Of a stretch of 64,000 nucleotides of DNA, positions 8,786 through 16,643 are shown in pieces. Position 1 is the first letter of the stretch. Each line of letters begins with the position of its first letter. Position numbers and translations under genes: made by a program. This DNA is from Roseiarcus sp963764955 (GTDB taxonomy: Bacteria; Pseudomonadota; Alphaproteobacteria; Rhizobiales; Beijerinckiaceae): NCBI GenBank assembly GCA_963764955.1, contig CAVXVE010000070.1:79839-143838 (forward strand), read 5' to 3'. The notes under the pieces were generated by a model that worked only from the letters and a program-made list of their open reading frames with translations, had not been told where the DNA came from and did no database searches.

Positions 8786-9103
8786 TCAAAAGGCCATCGG
8801 CACGAAGAAGCAGTAGACCCCGGACTGGCTTCCGTCGCCGTCGTCCCGGTAGAAGATCCAGTAGTCTCCGTCCTGGCTCGGCAGCGCCTGACCGACCGGG
8901 ATGCGGCGGACATAGCCGTCGACCGCATAATAGTCGTCCGACACCCGGTGGACCTGGTCAGGGCGAAGATGATGGGCGTCGGCCGGTCCGCAGCACGAAG
9001 CCTTCACCCAGCCTGGAACGGGCTTCCCGTCCGACCAGTAGTCATGCGCCTCCGCCCCGCTGGCGGATAGGGCAAACAACAATACGGCGATTCGAGCAAT
9101 CAT
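8786..9103 (-). CDS. Small secreted protein of unknown function
   Basis: A 105-residue protein with a clear signal peptide (MIARIAVLLFALSASGAEA, cleavage expected after AEA). The mature part starts HDYWSDGKPVPGWVKASCCG and contains a CC pair, several Trp/Tyr residues and a C-terminal GVYCFFVPMAF. Similar short periplasmic proteins are common in Rhizobiales, but I know no function. It appears to be a single-gene unit. Confidence 0.75.
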   Translation of the reverse strand: MIARIAVLLFALSASGAEAHDYWSDGKPVPGWVKASCCGPADAHHLRPDQVHRVSDDYYAVDGYVRRIPVGQALPSQDGDYWIFYRDDGDGSQSGVYCFFVPMAF

Positions 9104-9679
9104 CTCAGTTCCCTTTGCGGGTTTCCAAGTTGGATTGATGCCGAACCCCTGGGAGTCTTCCTCCTCTCAACTCAAGTGCACACTGAACCACATGGCCGGG
9201 GCAAGAACTCGTGCCACCGATCCAACTCACTCATGTAATGCTGCTGCCGGGATGGTCCAGTTGGCAAGCGCGCGTTCACAACAAATTTGAGGAGTTCTCC
9301 CATCGTTACGATGGCGATTGGCGTCAGCCGGTTCCTGATGACGTCCAGGGCGCAGCGGATCGGGCTTCGTGTCGCAGCCTGGTCCGGGCCGGCCGCGGCG
9401 ACATGGCGCATAAGTGAGCAGGATCAATCTGGCGCACTTTTGTGCAGCTCCGCCTCGCGCTTCCTGGGCTCGGCGGCGAGGCGACGATCAAATTCGTCGG
9501 CGAGGCGGAAAGTTCCCCAGCTTTCAATCACCCGCGCGTGTCTCGTCATGCGAGACTCGATCAGCACAAGTTAAATGATTGATCTCAGTCAGGTTATGCG
9601 CGGGGACAAGTCATCGTCCAACCCAACTTGCCGGGCGCGGGCTTGCCGCGACTCAGCGCACGGCTTAACCCCGAGCCCC
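9104..9679. other. Intergenic region before parC
   Basis: These 576 bases lie between the small secreted protein (leftward) and parC (rightward). Several short open frames overlap one another, including a 79-codon minus-strand frame at 9172-9411. None has a ribosome site or recognisable similarity. The part around 9560-9600 is AT-richer and could hold the parC promoter. I see no RNA gene. Confidence 0.45.
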
Positions 9680-11932
9680 ATGGCCAAACCCGTTCCGCCG
9701 CCTCCGGCCCCGCCTTCCGTCCCGATCGACGTCAACCTGCGCGACGCGCTCGAGGAGCGCTATCTCGCCTATGCCCTTTCCACGATCATGGGGCGCGCGC
9801 TTCCCGACGCGCGCGACGGGCTCAAGCCCGTGCACCGGCGCATCCTTTACGGCATGCACATCCTCAGGCTCGACCCCAACTCGGCTTTCAAGAAATGCGC
9901 GAAGATCGTCGGCGACGTGATGGGCTCGTTTCATCCCCACGGCGACCAGGCGATCTACGAGGCGCTGGTGCGTCTCGCCCAGGACTTCGTCTCGCGCTAT
10001 CCGCTGATCGAGGGCCAGGGCAATTTCGGCAATATCGACGGCGATAACGCCGCGGCTTACCGCTACACCGAGGCGCGCATGACCGATGTCGCGCGTCTCA
10101 TCATGGAGGGCGTCGAGGAAGACTCGGTCGACTGGCGCGACAACTATTCCGGCGACACGAAAGAGCCGATCGTCATGCCCTCGGCCGTTCCGAACCTGCT
10201 CGCCAACGGCGCGCAGGGCATCGCGGTCGGCATGGCGACCTCGATTCCGCCGCACAACATCGCCGAACTCTGCGACGCGGCGCTGCATCTCATCCACGAG
10301 CCCAAGGCGGATACGGCCTCGCTCATGGATTTTGTGAAGGGGCCGGACTTCCCGACCGGCGGCATTGTGATCGACGACAAGCCGGCGATCATCGAGACCT
10401 ACCGCACCGGTCGCGGCGCGTTTCGGGTCAGGGCGCGCTGGACGAAGGAGGATACCGGGCGCGGCGGCTGGGTCGCGGTCGTCACCGAGATTCCCTACGG
10501 CGTGCAGAAGTCCCGGCTGATCGAGCAGATCGCCAATCTCCTCAACGAGCGCAAGCTTCCGCTGCTTGCCGACGTCCGCGACGAATCGACCGAGGACGTG
10601 CGCATCGTGCTCGAGCCGCGCACCCGCGCGGTCGAGCCCGAAACGCTGATGGAATCCCTGTTCAGGCTGACCGAGCTCGAGACGCGCGTCTCGGTCAACA
10701 TGAACGTGCTGGTCGACGGCGTGACGCCGAGGGTCGTTTCGCTCGGCGAGGCGCTCAGGCAATGGCTCGACCATCGCCGCAACGTTCTGGTGCGCCGCTC
10801 GCGCCATCGCCTGGCGGCGATCGACAAGCGGCTCGAACTGCTCGCCGGCATGATCATCGTCTTTCTCAATCTCGACGAGGTCATCCGCATCGTTCGCGAG
10901 GACGACGATCCGAAGGAGCGCCTCAAGATCCGGTTCAGCCTGAGCGAGCCGCAGGTCGTCTACGTCCTCGACACCCGCTTGAGAAGCCTGCGCCGGCTCG
11001 AGGAAATGGCGCTGCGCAAGGAGCAGGACGAGCTGACCAAGGAGAAGGCCTCGATCGAGGCGCTTCTCGCCAGCGAGAAGAAGCAGTGGCGGATGATCGA
11101 GGTCGAGGTCCGCGACTTACGGAAGAAGTTCGGCCCCGAGACCGCGCTTGGCCGCCGCCGCACCAGTTTCGAAAGCGCGCCCGACGTTGTCGTCGCCGAT
11201 CTCGCGGAAGCGATGATCGAGCGCGAGCCCTTGACCATCGTCGTATCGCTTAAAGGTTGGATCCGGGCGATGAAGGGTCAGGTCGCCGATATCTCCACAG
11301 CCACGTTCAAGGGCGACGACGGGCTGAAAACCGCGTTCTTCGCCGAAACGACCTCGAAAATCCTGGTGCTGGCGAGCGACGGCAAGGTGTTCACGCTCGA
11401 CGCCTCCAAATTACCGGGCGGGCGAGGGCAGGGCGAGCCGATCCGGCTCATGGCCGACCTGGACGAGAGCGCTTCGATCGTCGCCGTCTGGGCCTATGCG
11501 GCCGGGACGAAGCGCCTGATCGCCTCGAGTGACGGCAACGGCTTTGTCGTCGGCGATGACGAGCTTCTGTCCTCGACCCGCAAGGGCAGGGCGGTGCTCA
11601 ATGTCGCGGCGTCGGCGAGCGCGGCGCTGATCGTTCCCGCCGCCGGCGACTACGTCGCGGTCATCGGGCAGAACCGCAAGCTGCTTGTGTTCCCGTTTAC
11701 GCAGCTCAATGAAATGGCGCGCGGCAAGGGCACGCGGCTCCAACGCTACAAGGACGGCGGGATTTCCGACGCCAGGGTGTTCGCGATCGCCGACGGCCTC
11801 ACCTGGCGCGACTCTGCCGGGCGCACCTTCACGGTCGCCAGGCCCGAGCTCAAGGAATGGATCGGCAATCGCGCCGAAGCCGGGCGTTTGCCGCCCAAAG
11901 GCTTCCCGAAGAACAATAAGTTCGAGGGCTAG
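9680..11932 (+). CDS. parC: DNA topoisomerase IV subunit A
   Basis: ParC is the DNA-cleaving subunit of topoisomerase IV, which with ParE decatenates daughter chromosomes. The 750-residue protein begins near MAKPVPPPPAPPSVPIDVNL. The winged-helix core includes ALPDARDGLKPVHRRILYGM and HPHGDQAIYEALVRL, and the catalytic tyrosine is in AAAYRYTEARM. The C-terminal half contains a coiled coil and beta-pinwheel blades. The sequence fits ParC better than GyrA because the C-terminal domain is short and lacks a clear GyrA box. ATG 9680 is chosen by homology; no good ribosome site is visible. Confidence 0.93.
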   Translation: MAKPVPPPPAPPSVPIDVNLRDALEERYLAYALSTIMGRALPDARDGLKPVHRRILYGMHILRLDPNSAFKKCAKIVGDVMGSFHPHGDQAIYEALVRLAQDFVSRYPLIEGQGNFGNIDGDNAAAYRYTEARMTDVARLIMEGVEEDSVDWRDNYSGDTKEPIVMPSAVPNLLANGAQGIAVGMATSIPPHNIAELCDAALHLIHEPKADTASLMDFVKGPDFPTGGIVIDDKPAIIETYRTGRGAFRVRARWTKEDTGRGGWVAVVTEIPYGVQKSRLIEQIANLLNERKLPLLADVRDESTEDVRIVLEPRTRAVEPETLMESLFRLTELETRVSVNMNVLVDGVTPRVVSLGEALRQWLDHRRNVLVRRSRHRLAAIDKRLELLAGMIIVFLNLDEVIRIVREDDDPKERLKIRFSLSEPQVVYVLDTRLRSLRRLEEMALRKEQDELTKEKASIEALLASEKKQWRMIEVEVRDLRKKFGPETALGRRRTSFESAPDVVVADLAEAMIEREPLTIVVSLKGWIRAMKGQVADISTATFKGDDGLKTAFFAETTSKILVLASDGKVFTLDASKLPGGRGQGEPIRLMADLDESASIVAVWAYAAGTKRLIASSDGNGFVVGDDELLSSTRKGRAVLNVAASASAALIVPAAGDYVAVIGQNRKLLVFPFTQLNEMARGKGTRLQRYKDGGISDARVFAIADGLTWRDSAGRTFTVARPELKEWIGNRAEAGRLPPKGFPKNNKFEG

Positions 11933-11936
11933 TGGG

Positions 11937-12045
11937 TTGTCATTCCCGGTGGACCGCAGGTCCGACCGGGAATCCAGGGCTGTCGAGCGCGTGCGCCTCG
12001 GCTTGGATTCCCGATCGTTCGCTTCGCTCCCGTCGGGAATGACAA
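11937..12045. repeat. Palindromic intergenic repeat (TTGTCATTCCCG type)
   Basis: A 109-base element bounded by a perfect 12-bp inverted repeat, TTGTCATTCCCG and CGGGAATGACAA. It contains further internal pairing (ACCGGGAATCCAGG / CTTGGATTCCCG). It starts 5 bases after the parC stop. The layout matches short non-coding palindromic elements scattered between alphaproteobacterial genes. It probably folds into RNA when read through and may end the parC transcript. Confidence 0.75.
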
Positions 12046-12112
12046 AAGATCAGACCTCGTTGGACGGCGGCAGCTTGGCGCCAGCCGATGCGGGTCCGCG
12101 TTCAAGGCGTCT

Positions 12113-12550
12113 TTAGCCGCCAGCGACCAGCGGATTCATCCATTTGAGCCCGGCAAAGCGCGAGAAGTCGCGATCGGTCGTGCATAGCGTGGCGCCGTGT
12201 TCGATGGCGATCGCCGCGAGGACGGCGTCCATGACCAGGGGACCGGCGGTCTGCCCGTCGCGCATCAGGCGGCTCAAGATGTCCCAATGCGGTTCGCCCG
12301 GCTCCAGGACGCCAGCAACAGGCTGGGCGAGCCATGCGGAGACTGCGGCGCCCGCCTCGGAAACGGAAAGCGGACGCTCGAACACCCTGGGATTGGTGCC
12401 GATCCGCAGAAAAGCCCAAAGGGTCAGCCAGGCGAACCGCACGAGCTCCGGCCCGGAGAGCGCCGCTTCCAGCCACGCGCGGCTCTTGTCATGCTGCTCC
12501 GCTCTCGGATGATAAGCATAGAGCAGGAGGTTCGCGTCGACGAGAATCAC
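12113..12550 (-). CDS. vapC: PIN-domain toxin VapC
   Basis: A 145-residue PIN-domain ribonuclease, the toxin of a type II toxin-antitoxin pair. The acidic active-site residues are visible: Asp in MILVDANLLLYAY, Asp in VMDAVLAAIAIEHGA and Asp in CTTDRDFSRF. Its ATG overlaps the stop of the upstream antitoxin gene by 4 bases. VapC enzymes usually cut tRNA or rRNA; the target is not predictable here. Confidence 0.88.
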   Translation of the reverse strand: MILVDANLLLYAYHPRAEQHDKSRAWLEAALSGPELVRFAWLTLWAFLRIGTNPRVFERPLSVSEAGAAVSAWLAQPVAGVLEPGEPHWDILSRLMRDGQTAGPLVMDAVLAAIAIEHGATLCTTDRDFSRFAGLKWMNPLVAGG

Positions 12551-12795
12551 TGGTGCTGCGAGCCTTCGGTCTGCTCCATCAGTTCCGCGACATTGTCCAG
12601 CGACAACCCGGGCCTGAGTGCGCCGAGATCGCGCGTGGCGACCCTGAAAGTTGGACTGCGCGCGGCGATGCGTCGGGTCGCCAGTCCGCGCCGCAGCGTC
12701 TCGTTGACGACCTCCTTAAAAGGCAGGCCGGCGCGGCTCTGCTCCGCCTTGAGCTTGGCCGCGACGTCGTCGTCGAGGGTCAGGGTCGTCCGCAT
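12547..12795 (-). CDS. vapB: VapB-type ribbon-helix-helix antitoxin
   Basis: An 82-residue antitoxin whose first 50 residues (MRTTLTLDDDVAAKLKAEQS ... FKEVVNETLRRGL) form a ribbon-helix-helix DNA-binding domain. The C-terminal part should wrap the VapC toxin. It precedes and overlaps vapC, the usual order, and probably autoregulates the pair. Confidence 0.87.
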   Translation of the reverse strand: MRTTLTLDDDVAAKLKAEQSRAGLPFKEVVNETLRRGLATRRIAARSPTFRVATRDLGALRPGLSLDNVAELMEQTEGSQHQ

Positions 12796-12874
12796 ATCTT
12801 GATGCTATGTCTCAGGCATCATGATGTCAACGCGGGCGGCGCCTCCTGCCGATCGACCAAGGAAGCGGCGGTCC

Positions 12875-14089
12875 TCAGGCGGCCGCGGCCGCCGGAACCT
12901 GCTCGTCCTGCCGCATCGGCCGGAATGTCATCGCGACCAGGAAGGCTCCGATCCCCATCGCCCACGAGCCGACATAAAGCCACGTGTAGCTGGCGGTCGC
13001 GTCGAAGATGAGTCCTCCGGCGAGCGGTCCCAGCGCCATGCCGAGGCTACCGGCCATGGCCGTGCCGCCGATGACGGTTCCCATCATCCGCAGCGGAAAG
13101 TTCTCGCGCGCCAGAACCGCATAGAGCGGCATGACGCCAGCGTAGATGAAGCCGAACACAGCGGCGACGGTATAGAATTCGCCCAGGCCTCTGGCGAAAA
13201 CGTAAGCGAGCGCGCCGAACGCCTGCGCCAGCAGGCCGAGGACCAGAACGCGCTTGGCGCCGAACCGGTCGCCGAGAAGCCCGAAGCCGATCCGGCCGCC
13301 CATGCCCGCAAGGCCCTCGACACTGTAGATCGAGACGGCGGCCACCAGCGGAATGCCGCAGGTCTGCGCATAGCTCACCGTATGGAAGATCGGGCCGGAA
13401 TGGGTCGCGCAGCAGAAGAAGTTGGTGAGCACGAGCACAACGAATTGCGGCGATCGCAGCGCCTCGCCGATGGACATGGCCGATTGCGGTCCGCCCGGCG
13501 ACGCGGCGTTGGCGCCGACGAGCGCCGGCGGGCGGCGCACCAGCAGCGCCGCCGGGATCATCAGCGCGGCGGCGACGATCGCCAGGATTTCGAGCGTCGT
13601 TCGCCAGCTTAACGTTGAAACGAGCCACGCGGCCAGAGGCGCCATCGTCATCGGCGCCATGCCCATGCCCGCCGAGACGAGTGACACCGCAAGGCTGCGA
13701 TGCGTGTCGAACCAGCCGGTGACGCAGGCCATCATCGGCACGATGATGGCGGCCGCGCTCGCGCCCACGAACAGTCCGAAGATCAACTGAAACGCGAGCA
13801 ATGACGTCGCCTGGGATGCAAGGGCCACGCTCAGCGCCAGGCCGATCGCGCCGGTCATGACGACCACGCGCGGACCGAACCGGTCGGATAGCCCGCCCCA
13901 GGCCATGCTGCCGAACGCCATCGCAAGAAAGCCAATCGTCATGGCGCTCGACACGCCAGTCACGGACCAGCCGGTGTCCCGGGCAATGGGCTGGAGCAGG
14001 ACGGGCAACGAAAACATCGAACCGATCGCGACGCAGCCCAGAAGGCCGCCAGCCGCGACGATGACCCATCGGTAAGGAGATTCCCTCAT
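12875..14089 (-). CDS. MFS transporter
   Basis: This 404-residue permease has twelve hydrophobic segments. The MFS signature between helices 2 and 3 is visible (GGLSDRFGPRVVVM), with its repeat in the second half (GRIGFGLLGDRFGAKRVLVL). It resembles the monocarboxylate/oxalate-formate antiporter branch. ATG 14089 follows AAGGAG. An intrinsic terminator lies about 80 bases upstream inside its likely leader, so expression may be controlled by attenuation. Confidence 0.9.
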   Translation of the reverse strand: MRESPYRWVIVAAGGLLGCVAIGSMFSLPVLLQPIARDTGWSVTGVSSAMTIGFLAMAFGSMAWGGLSDRFGPRVVVMTGAIGLALSVALASQATSLLAFQLIFGLFVGASAAAIIVPMMACVTGWFDTHRSLAVSLVSAGMGMAPMTMAPLAAWLVSTLSWRTTLEILAIVAAALMIPAALLVRRPPALVGANAASPGGPQSAMSIGEALRSPQFVVLVLTNFFCCATHSGPIFHTVSYAQTCGIPLVAAVSIYSVEGLAGMGGRIGFGLLGDRFGAKRVLVLGLLAQAFGALAYVFARGLGEFYTVAAVFGFIYAGVMPLYAVLARENFPLRMMGTVIGGTAMAGSLGMALGPLAGGLIFDATASYTWLYVGSWAMGIGAFLVAMTFRPMRQDEQVPAAAAA

Positions 14090-14169
14090 TCGGCGCGCTC
14101 CTTTTCGCTGGCGATCGTAGCCCGCGGCGCTGGCGCGTTTACATCTCCACTGGCGTGCGGCCGGTCAAC

Positions 14170-14197
14170 AAAAAACGCCCGAGAGAGCGACCGGGCG
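14170..14197 (-). terminator. Intrinsic terminator in the leader of the MFS gene
   Basis: On the minus strand, CGCCCG pairs with CGGGCG across a 10-base loop and is followed directly by six U residues (the A run at 14170-14175). It is about 80 bases upstream of the MFS start and points the same way, so it would stop transcripts before that gene or end a small RNA. Just upstream on the same strand lies a second hairpin, CCTGTC/GACAGG. Confidence 0.7.
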
Positions 14198-14402
14198 ACG
14201 CTTGCCGTCGGCCTGTCCAGGTTTCGTGACAGGAGGCGCGGCGCGGGCGCCAGGCGGCGAGAATGAGGGGCGTTTTCAGAACGATTTGCGAACCAATTCA
14301 CCGGCCCGGCTCCGAGTTCACCATGTCGATTAGGCGTTCCCTAACTCGGTCGGGGGAATTCTCCATTGCCTGGACGGGTAGCCAAGAAACGGAATCCGCG
14401 CG

Positions 14403-14564
14403 ATGCAGATCCTGAAGCGATTTCTGGCCAGCCAGGATGGCGTGACGTCGATCGAATATGCGCTGATCGCGAGCCTCATCGCGATTGTCATCATTGCGGC
14501 GGTTCAGGGCGTCGGCACGCAGCTGAGCACCGTGTTCACCGAGGTCGGCAATTCGCTGAAGTGA
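14403..14564 (+). CDS. Flp family type IVb pilin
   Basis: This 53-residue prepilin reads MQILKRFLASQDG, then the mature part starting VTSIEYALIASLIAIVIIAA. Gly-1 precedes the cleavage site and Glu5-Tyr6 are in place, which is diagnostic of the Flp/Fap class. The hydrophobic helix drives polymerisation, and a prepilin peptidase such as CpaA/TadV would process it. No tad/cpa assembly genes are present in the window, so this is an orphan copy. It is too short for many gene callers. The ribosome site (GGAA) is weak. Confidence 0.85.
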   Translation: MQILKRFLASQDGVTSIEYALIASLIAIVIIAAVQGVGTQLSTVFTEVGNSLK

Positions 14565-14613
14565 CCGCCTGGCCAGTCCGGCGCGCCGGCTGGCGCCCCG
14601 GCGGCGGAATGGG

Positions 14614-14988
14614 CTAAATTCTCTGCTCCGGTTTTGGCCGCCCAAGCGTGATGACAAACGGGCGCCCGGCGATCGCGCCGCCGAGCGAGGACGTGACCCG
14701 GAACGGCAGGCACGCCTCGACCGCGCGTTCGGCGTCGTCGACGAAGCGCTGCCGGGCGTCCGCGTCGCCCTCGAGATGGGAGAAGGTCACCCGCGGCTTG
14801 CCGAAGATCGAGCCGTCGCGCTTCATCATCAGCATGATGGTGAGCCACGAGCCGGCCGGTCCGAGCGGCTTCCCGGCCATGCAGGCGGCGAACTGGCGCT
14901 GAAGGTCGATCAGCGTGTTGGCGGGCGCCGCCTCGTCCGCAAGCGCCGCGGGGAGGGCGCAGGCGCACGCCGCGACCAAGAGGATCAT
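14614..14988 (-). CDS. Periplasmic protein with TonB/TolA C-terminal-like domain
   Basis: A protein of about 124 residues starting MILLVAACACALPAALA, a signal peptide. The mature part follows the pattern of the TolA/TonB C-terminal family: a beta strand with a basic residue and RDGSIFGKPRV, then a helix with RFVDDAERAVEACLPF. There is no transmembrane TolA domain, so it is a free-standing periplasmic domain. A longer start at 15099 is possible, but the signal peptide argues for the inner start. Confidence 0.65.
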   Translation of the reverse strand: MILLVAACACALPAALADEAAPANTLIDLQRQFAACMAGKPLGPAGSWLTIMLMMKRDGSIFGKPRVTFSHLEGDADARQRFVDDAERAVEACLPFRVTSSLGGAIAGRPFVITLGRPKPEQRI

Positions 14989-15107
14989 CGCTGGGGCGCC
15001 GGTCGCAAGACAGCGCCAGCCGGAACCGGCGGCGGGCCGCCGCGCCTCATTCCGTTCGGCGAACCGTATCGAGCCATCGCCTTGCCCCGCGCGCCGCATC
15101 TTTTGCT

Positions 15108-15578
15108 CTATCGCCGGAAGATCGCCGCGCGGCGCGCGAGGCTTTCGGGAGGCCAGAGGGCATTCCGGTCGTAGTAGACCGGGAAAGCCGGCACATCGGC
15201 CGGCAGCGCGACCCAGGGCAGCTTCGATCGGGTGTAGATATGCACGTCGGGAGAGAGCGCGGAGGGCTCATCGAGCGTGCCGACGCGGACGAAGGACAGC
15301 GCCAGAACGCCGCCGTAATGGCTCCAGAGCGCCGTTCCGCATGAAACGCAGCGGTGAATGTGATGGGGCTCCCCGCTGGCGGTCGGAACTGCGATGGCTC
15401 GGGTCTCGCCGCTGCATATCTCCACGCGCTCCGTTTCGATCAGCGCGTTGAGCACGAAGGCGCTCCCCGTCTGTCTCTGGCAGTCGAGGCAATGGCAGCA
15501 GTGGACGAACATCGGCTGCGAGGCGAGCCGATAGCGCAGCGCGCCACAGGCGCAGCCTCCTTCAAGCTTGGGGTTCAA
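15108..15578 (-). CDS. GFA/CENP-V family zinc protein
   Basis: This 156-residue protein has the zinc pattern of the glutathione-dependent formaldehyde-activating (GFA) family: GGCACGALRYRL, HCCHCLDCQRQTGSAF and RCVSCGTALWSHYG. Family members bind two zincs. Some help glutathione react with formaldehyde; many have no known substrate. Translation likely starts at TTG 15578, 9 bases after AGGAGG. Confidence 0.88.
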   Translation of the reverse strand: MNPKLEGGCACGALRYRLASQPMFVHCCHCLDCQRQTGSAFVLNALIETERVEICSGETRAIAVPTASGEPHHIHRCVSCGTALWSHYGGVLALSFVRVGTLDEPSALSPDVHIYTRSKLPWVALPADVPAFPVYYDRNALWPPESLARRAAIFRR

Positions 15579-15688
15579 GGGCGCTCGCCTCCTGGCCTTT
15601 GTCGGCGCATGTTCGGTTCCCGATCAGGAAAGATCAATGCGCTGGCGTCGGCCTGAGGGCGCCCGGATGGGAAGGAGGGCGCTTCGGC

Positions 15689-16525
15689 ATGACTGACCGC
15701 ATCGCCAGACGCCGGCGCGCCTATGCGGCCGAGGTCACACGCCGCGCCGGGATCAGCGATCCGCGGATCGAAGCCGCCTTCGCCGCGGTCCCGCGCGAGG
15801 ATTTCGCAGGGTCCCCGCCCTGGCGGATCGGCTCTGGCGGTCTCTTCGGCCAGTCCTCGTCCAGCGATCCCGCCCGCCTCTACGAAGACGTGCTCATCGC
15901 CATCGACGCGGAGCGCGGAATCAACAACGGCCAGCCGTCGCTGCACGCGCTCTCGATCGCAGCGCTCGAACTCAAGGCGGGCGAGACGGTCGTTCAGGTC
16001 GGCGCGGGCGCCGGCTACTACACCGCGATCCTCGCCGAGCTGGTGGGGCCTGAGGGCAAGGTGATGGCTTACGAGATCGAGCCCGACATCGCCGCGCGCG
16101 CCACGGCCAATCTCACGCGCTACCCCCAGGTCGAGGTCCGCGCCCGCTCCGGCGTCGAGGACCTGCCTCAAGCCGACGCCATCTATGTGAACGCCGCCGC
16201 CTCGCATCCGCTGCGCGCCTGGCTCGACGCGCTGAAGATCAGCGGAAGGCTTATCTTTCCTCTCCAGGCGGCGGGTTCGAGCGGCGCCATGCTCATGGTG
16301 ACGCGGCCGCAGCGCGGCGACGCATGGCCGGCCCGCTTTCTCCTGGATGTGGTGTTCATCGCCTGCGAGGGCGCGCAGGAGCCTAAGATGGCGCGCAAGC
16401 TCAACGAGGCCTTCCGCCGTGGCGGGTCGGAGCGGGTGCGCTCGCTGCGCTTAGGCGACGCGCCGGCCCGGACGGACTGGGTGCGCGGCGACGGCTGGGC
16501 TTTGTCGACCGAGCCGCCGGGGTAG
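15689..16525 (+). CDS. Protein-L-isoaspartate O-methyltransferase-like protein
   Basis: A 278-residue SAM-dependent methyltransferase of the PCMT type. ATG 15689 follows AAGGAGG by 10 bases. The SAM-binding motif I is VVQVGAGAGYYTAILAELVG, and motif post-I ends in YEIEPDIA. The N-terminal VPREDFAG and NNGQPSLHA correspond to PCMT substrate-loop positions, although the usual catalytic G-Q-T-I-S motif is altered (GQPSLHA). It may methylate something other than isoaspartate. Confidence 0.8.
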   Translation: MTDRIARRRRAYAAEVTRRAGISDPRIEAAFAAVPREDFAGSPPWRIGSGGLFGQSSSSDPARLYEDVLIAIDAERGINNGQPSLHALSIAALELKAGETVVQVGAGAGYYTAILAELVGPEGKVMAYEIEPDIAARATANLTRYPQVEVRARSGVEDLPQADAIYVNAAASHPLRAWLDALKISGRLIFPLQAAGSSGAMLMVTRPQRGDAWPARFLLDVVFIACEGAQEPKMARKLNEAFRRGGSERVRSLRLGDAPARTDWVRGDGWALSTEPPG

Positions 16526-16643
16526 GGGAACGTTCAGCGACGCTCGTCGCGCGCCTCTATGAGGGGGTTGGCCGAACAATGGTGAACTCAACTTCGCGCC
16601 CAGCCTGCTTCGATGACGCGAGTCGTGAAGCGCAAAATAAGGC

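Noticed and set aside
9172..9411. 79-codon minus-strand frame with some protein-like sequence (IAIVTMGELLKFVVNA)
   Set aside because: It has no ribosome site, no recognisable family and overlaps other short frames; composition alone does not support a gene.
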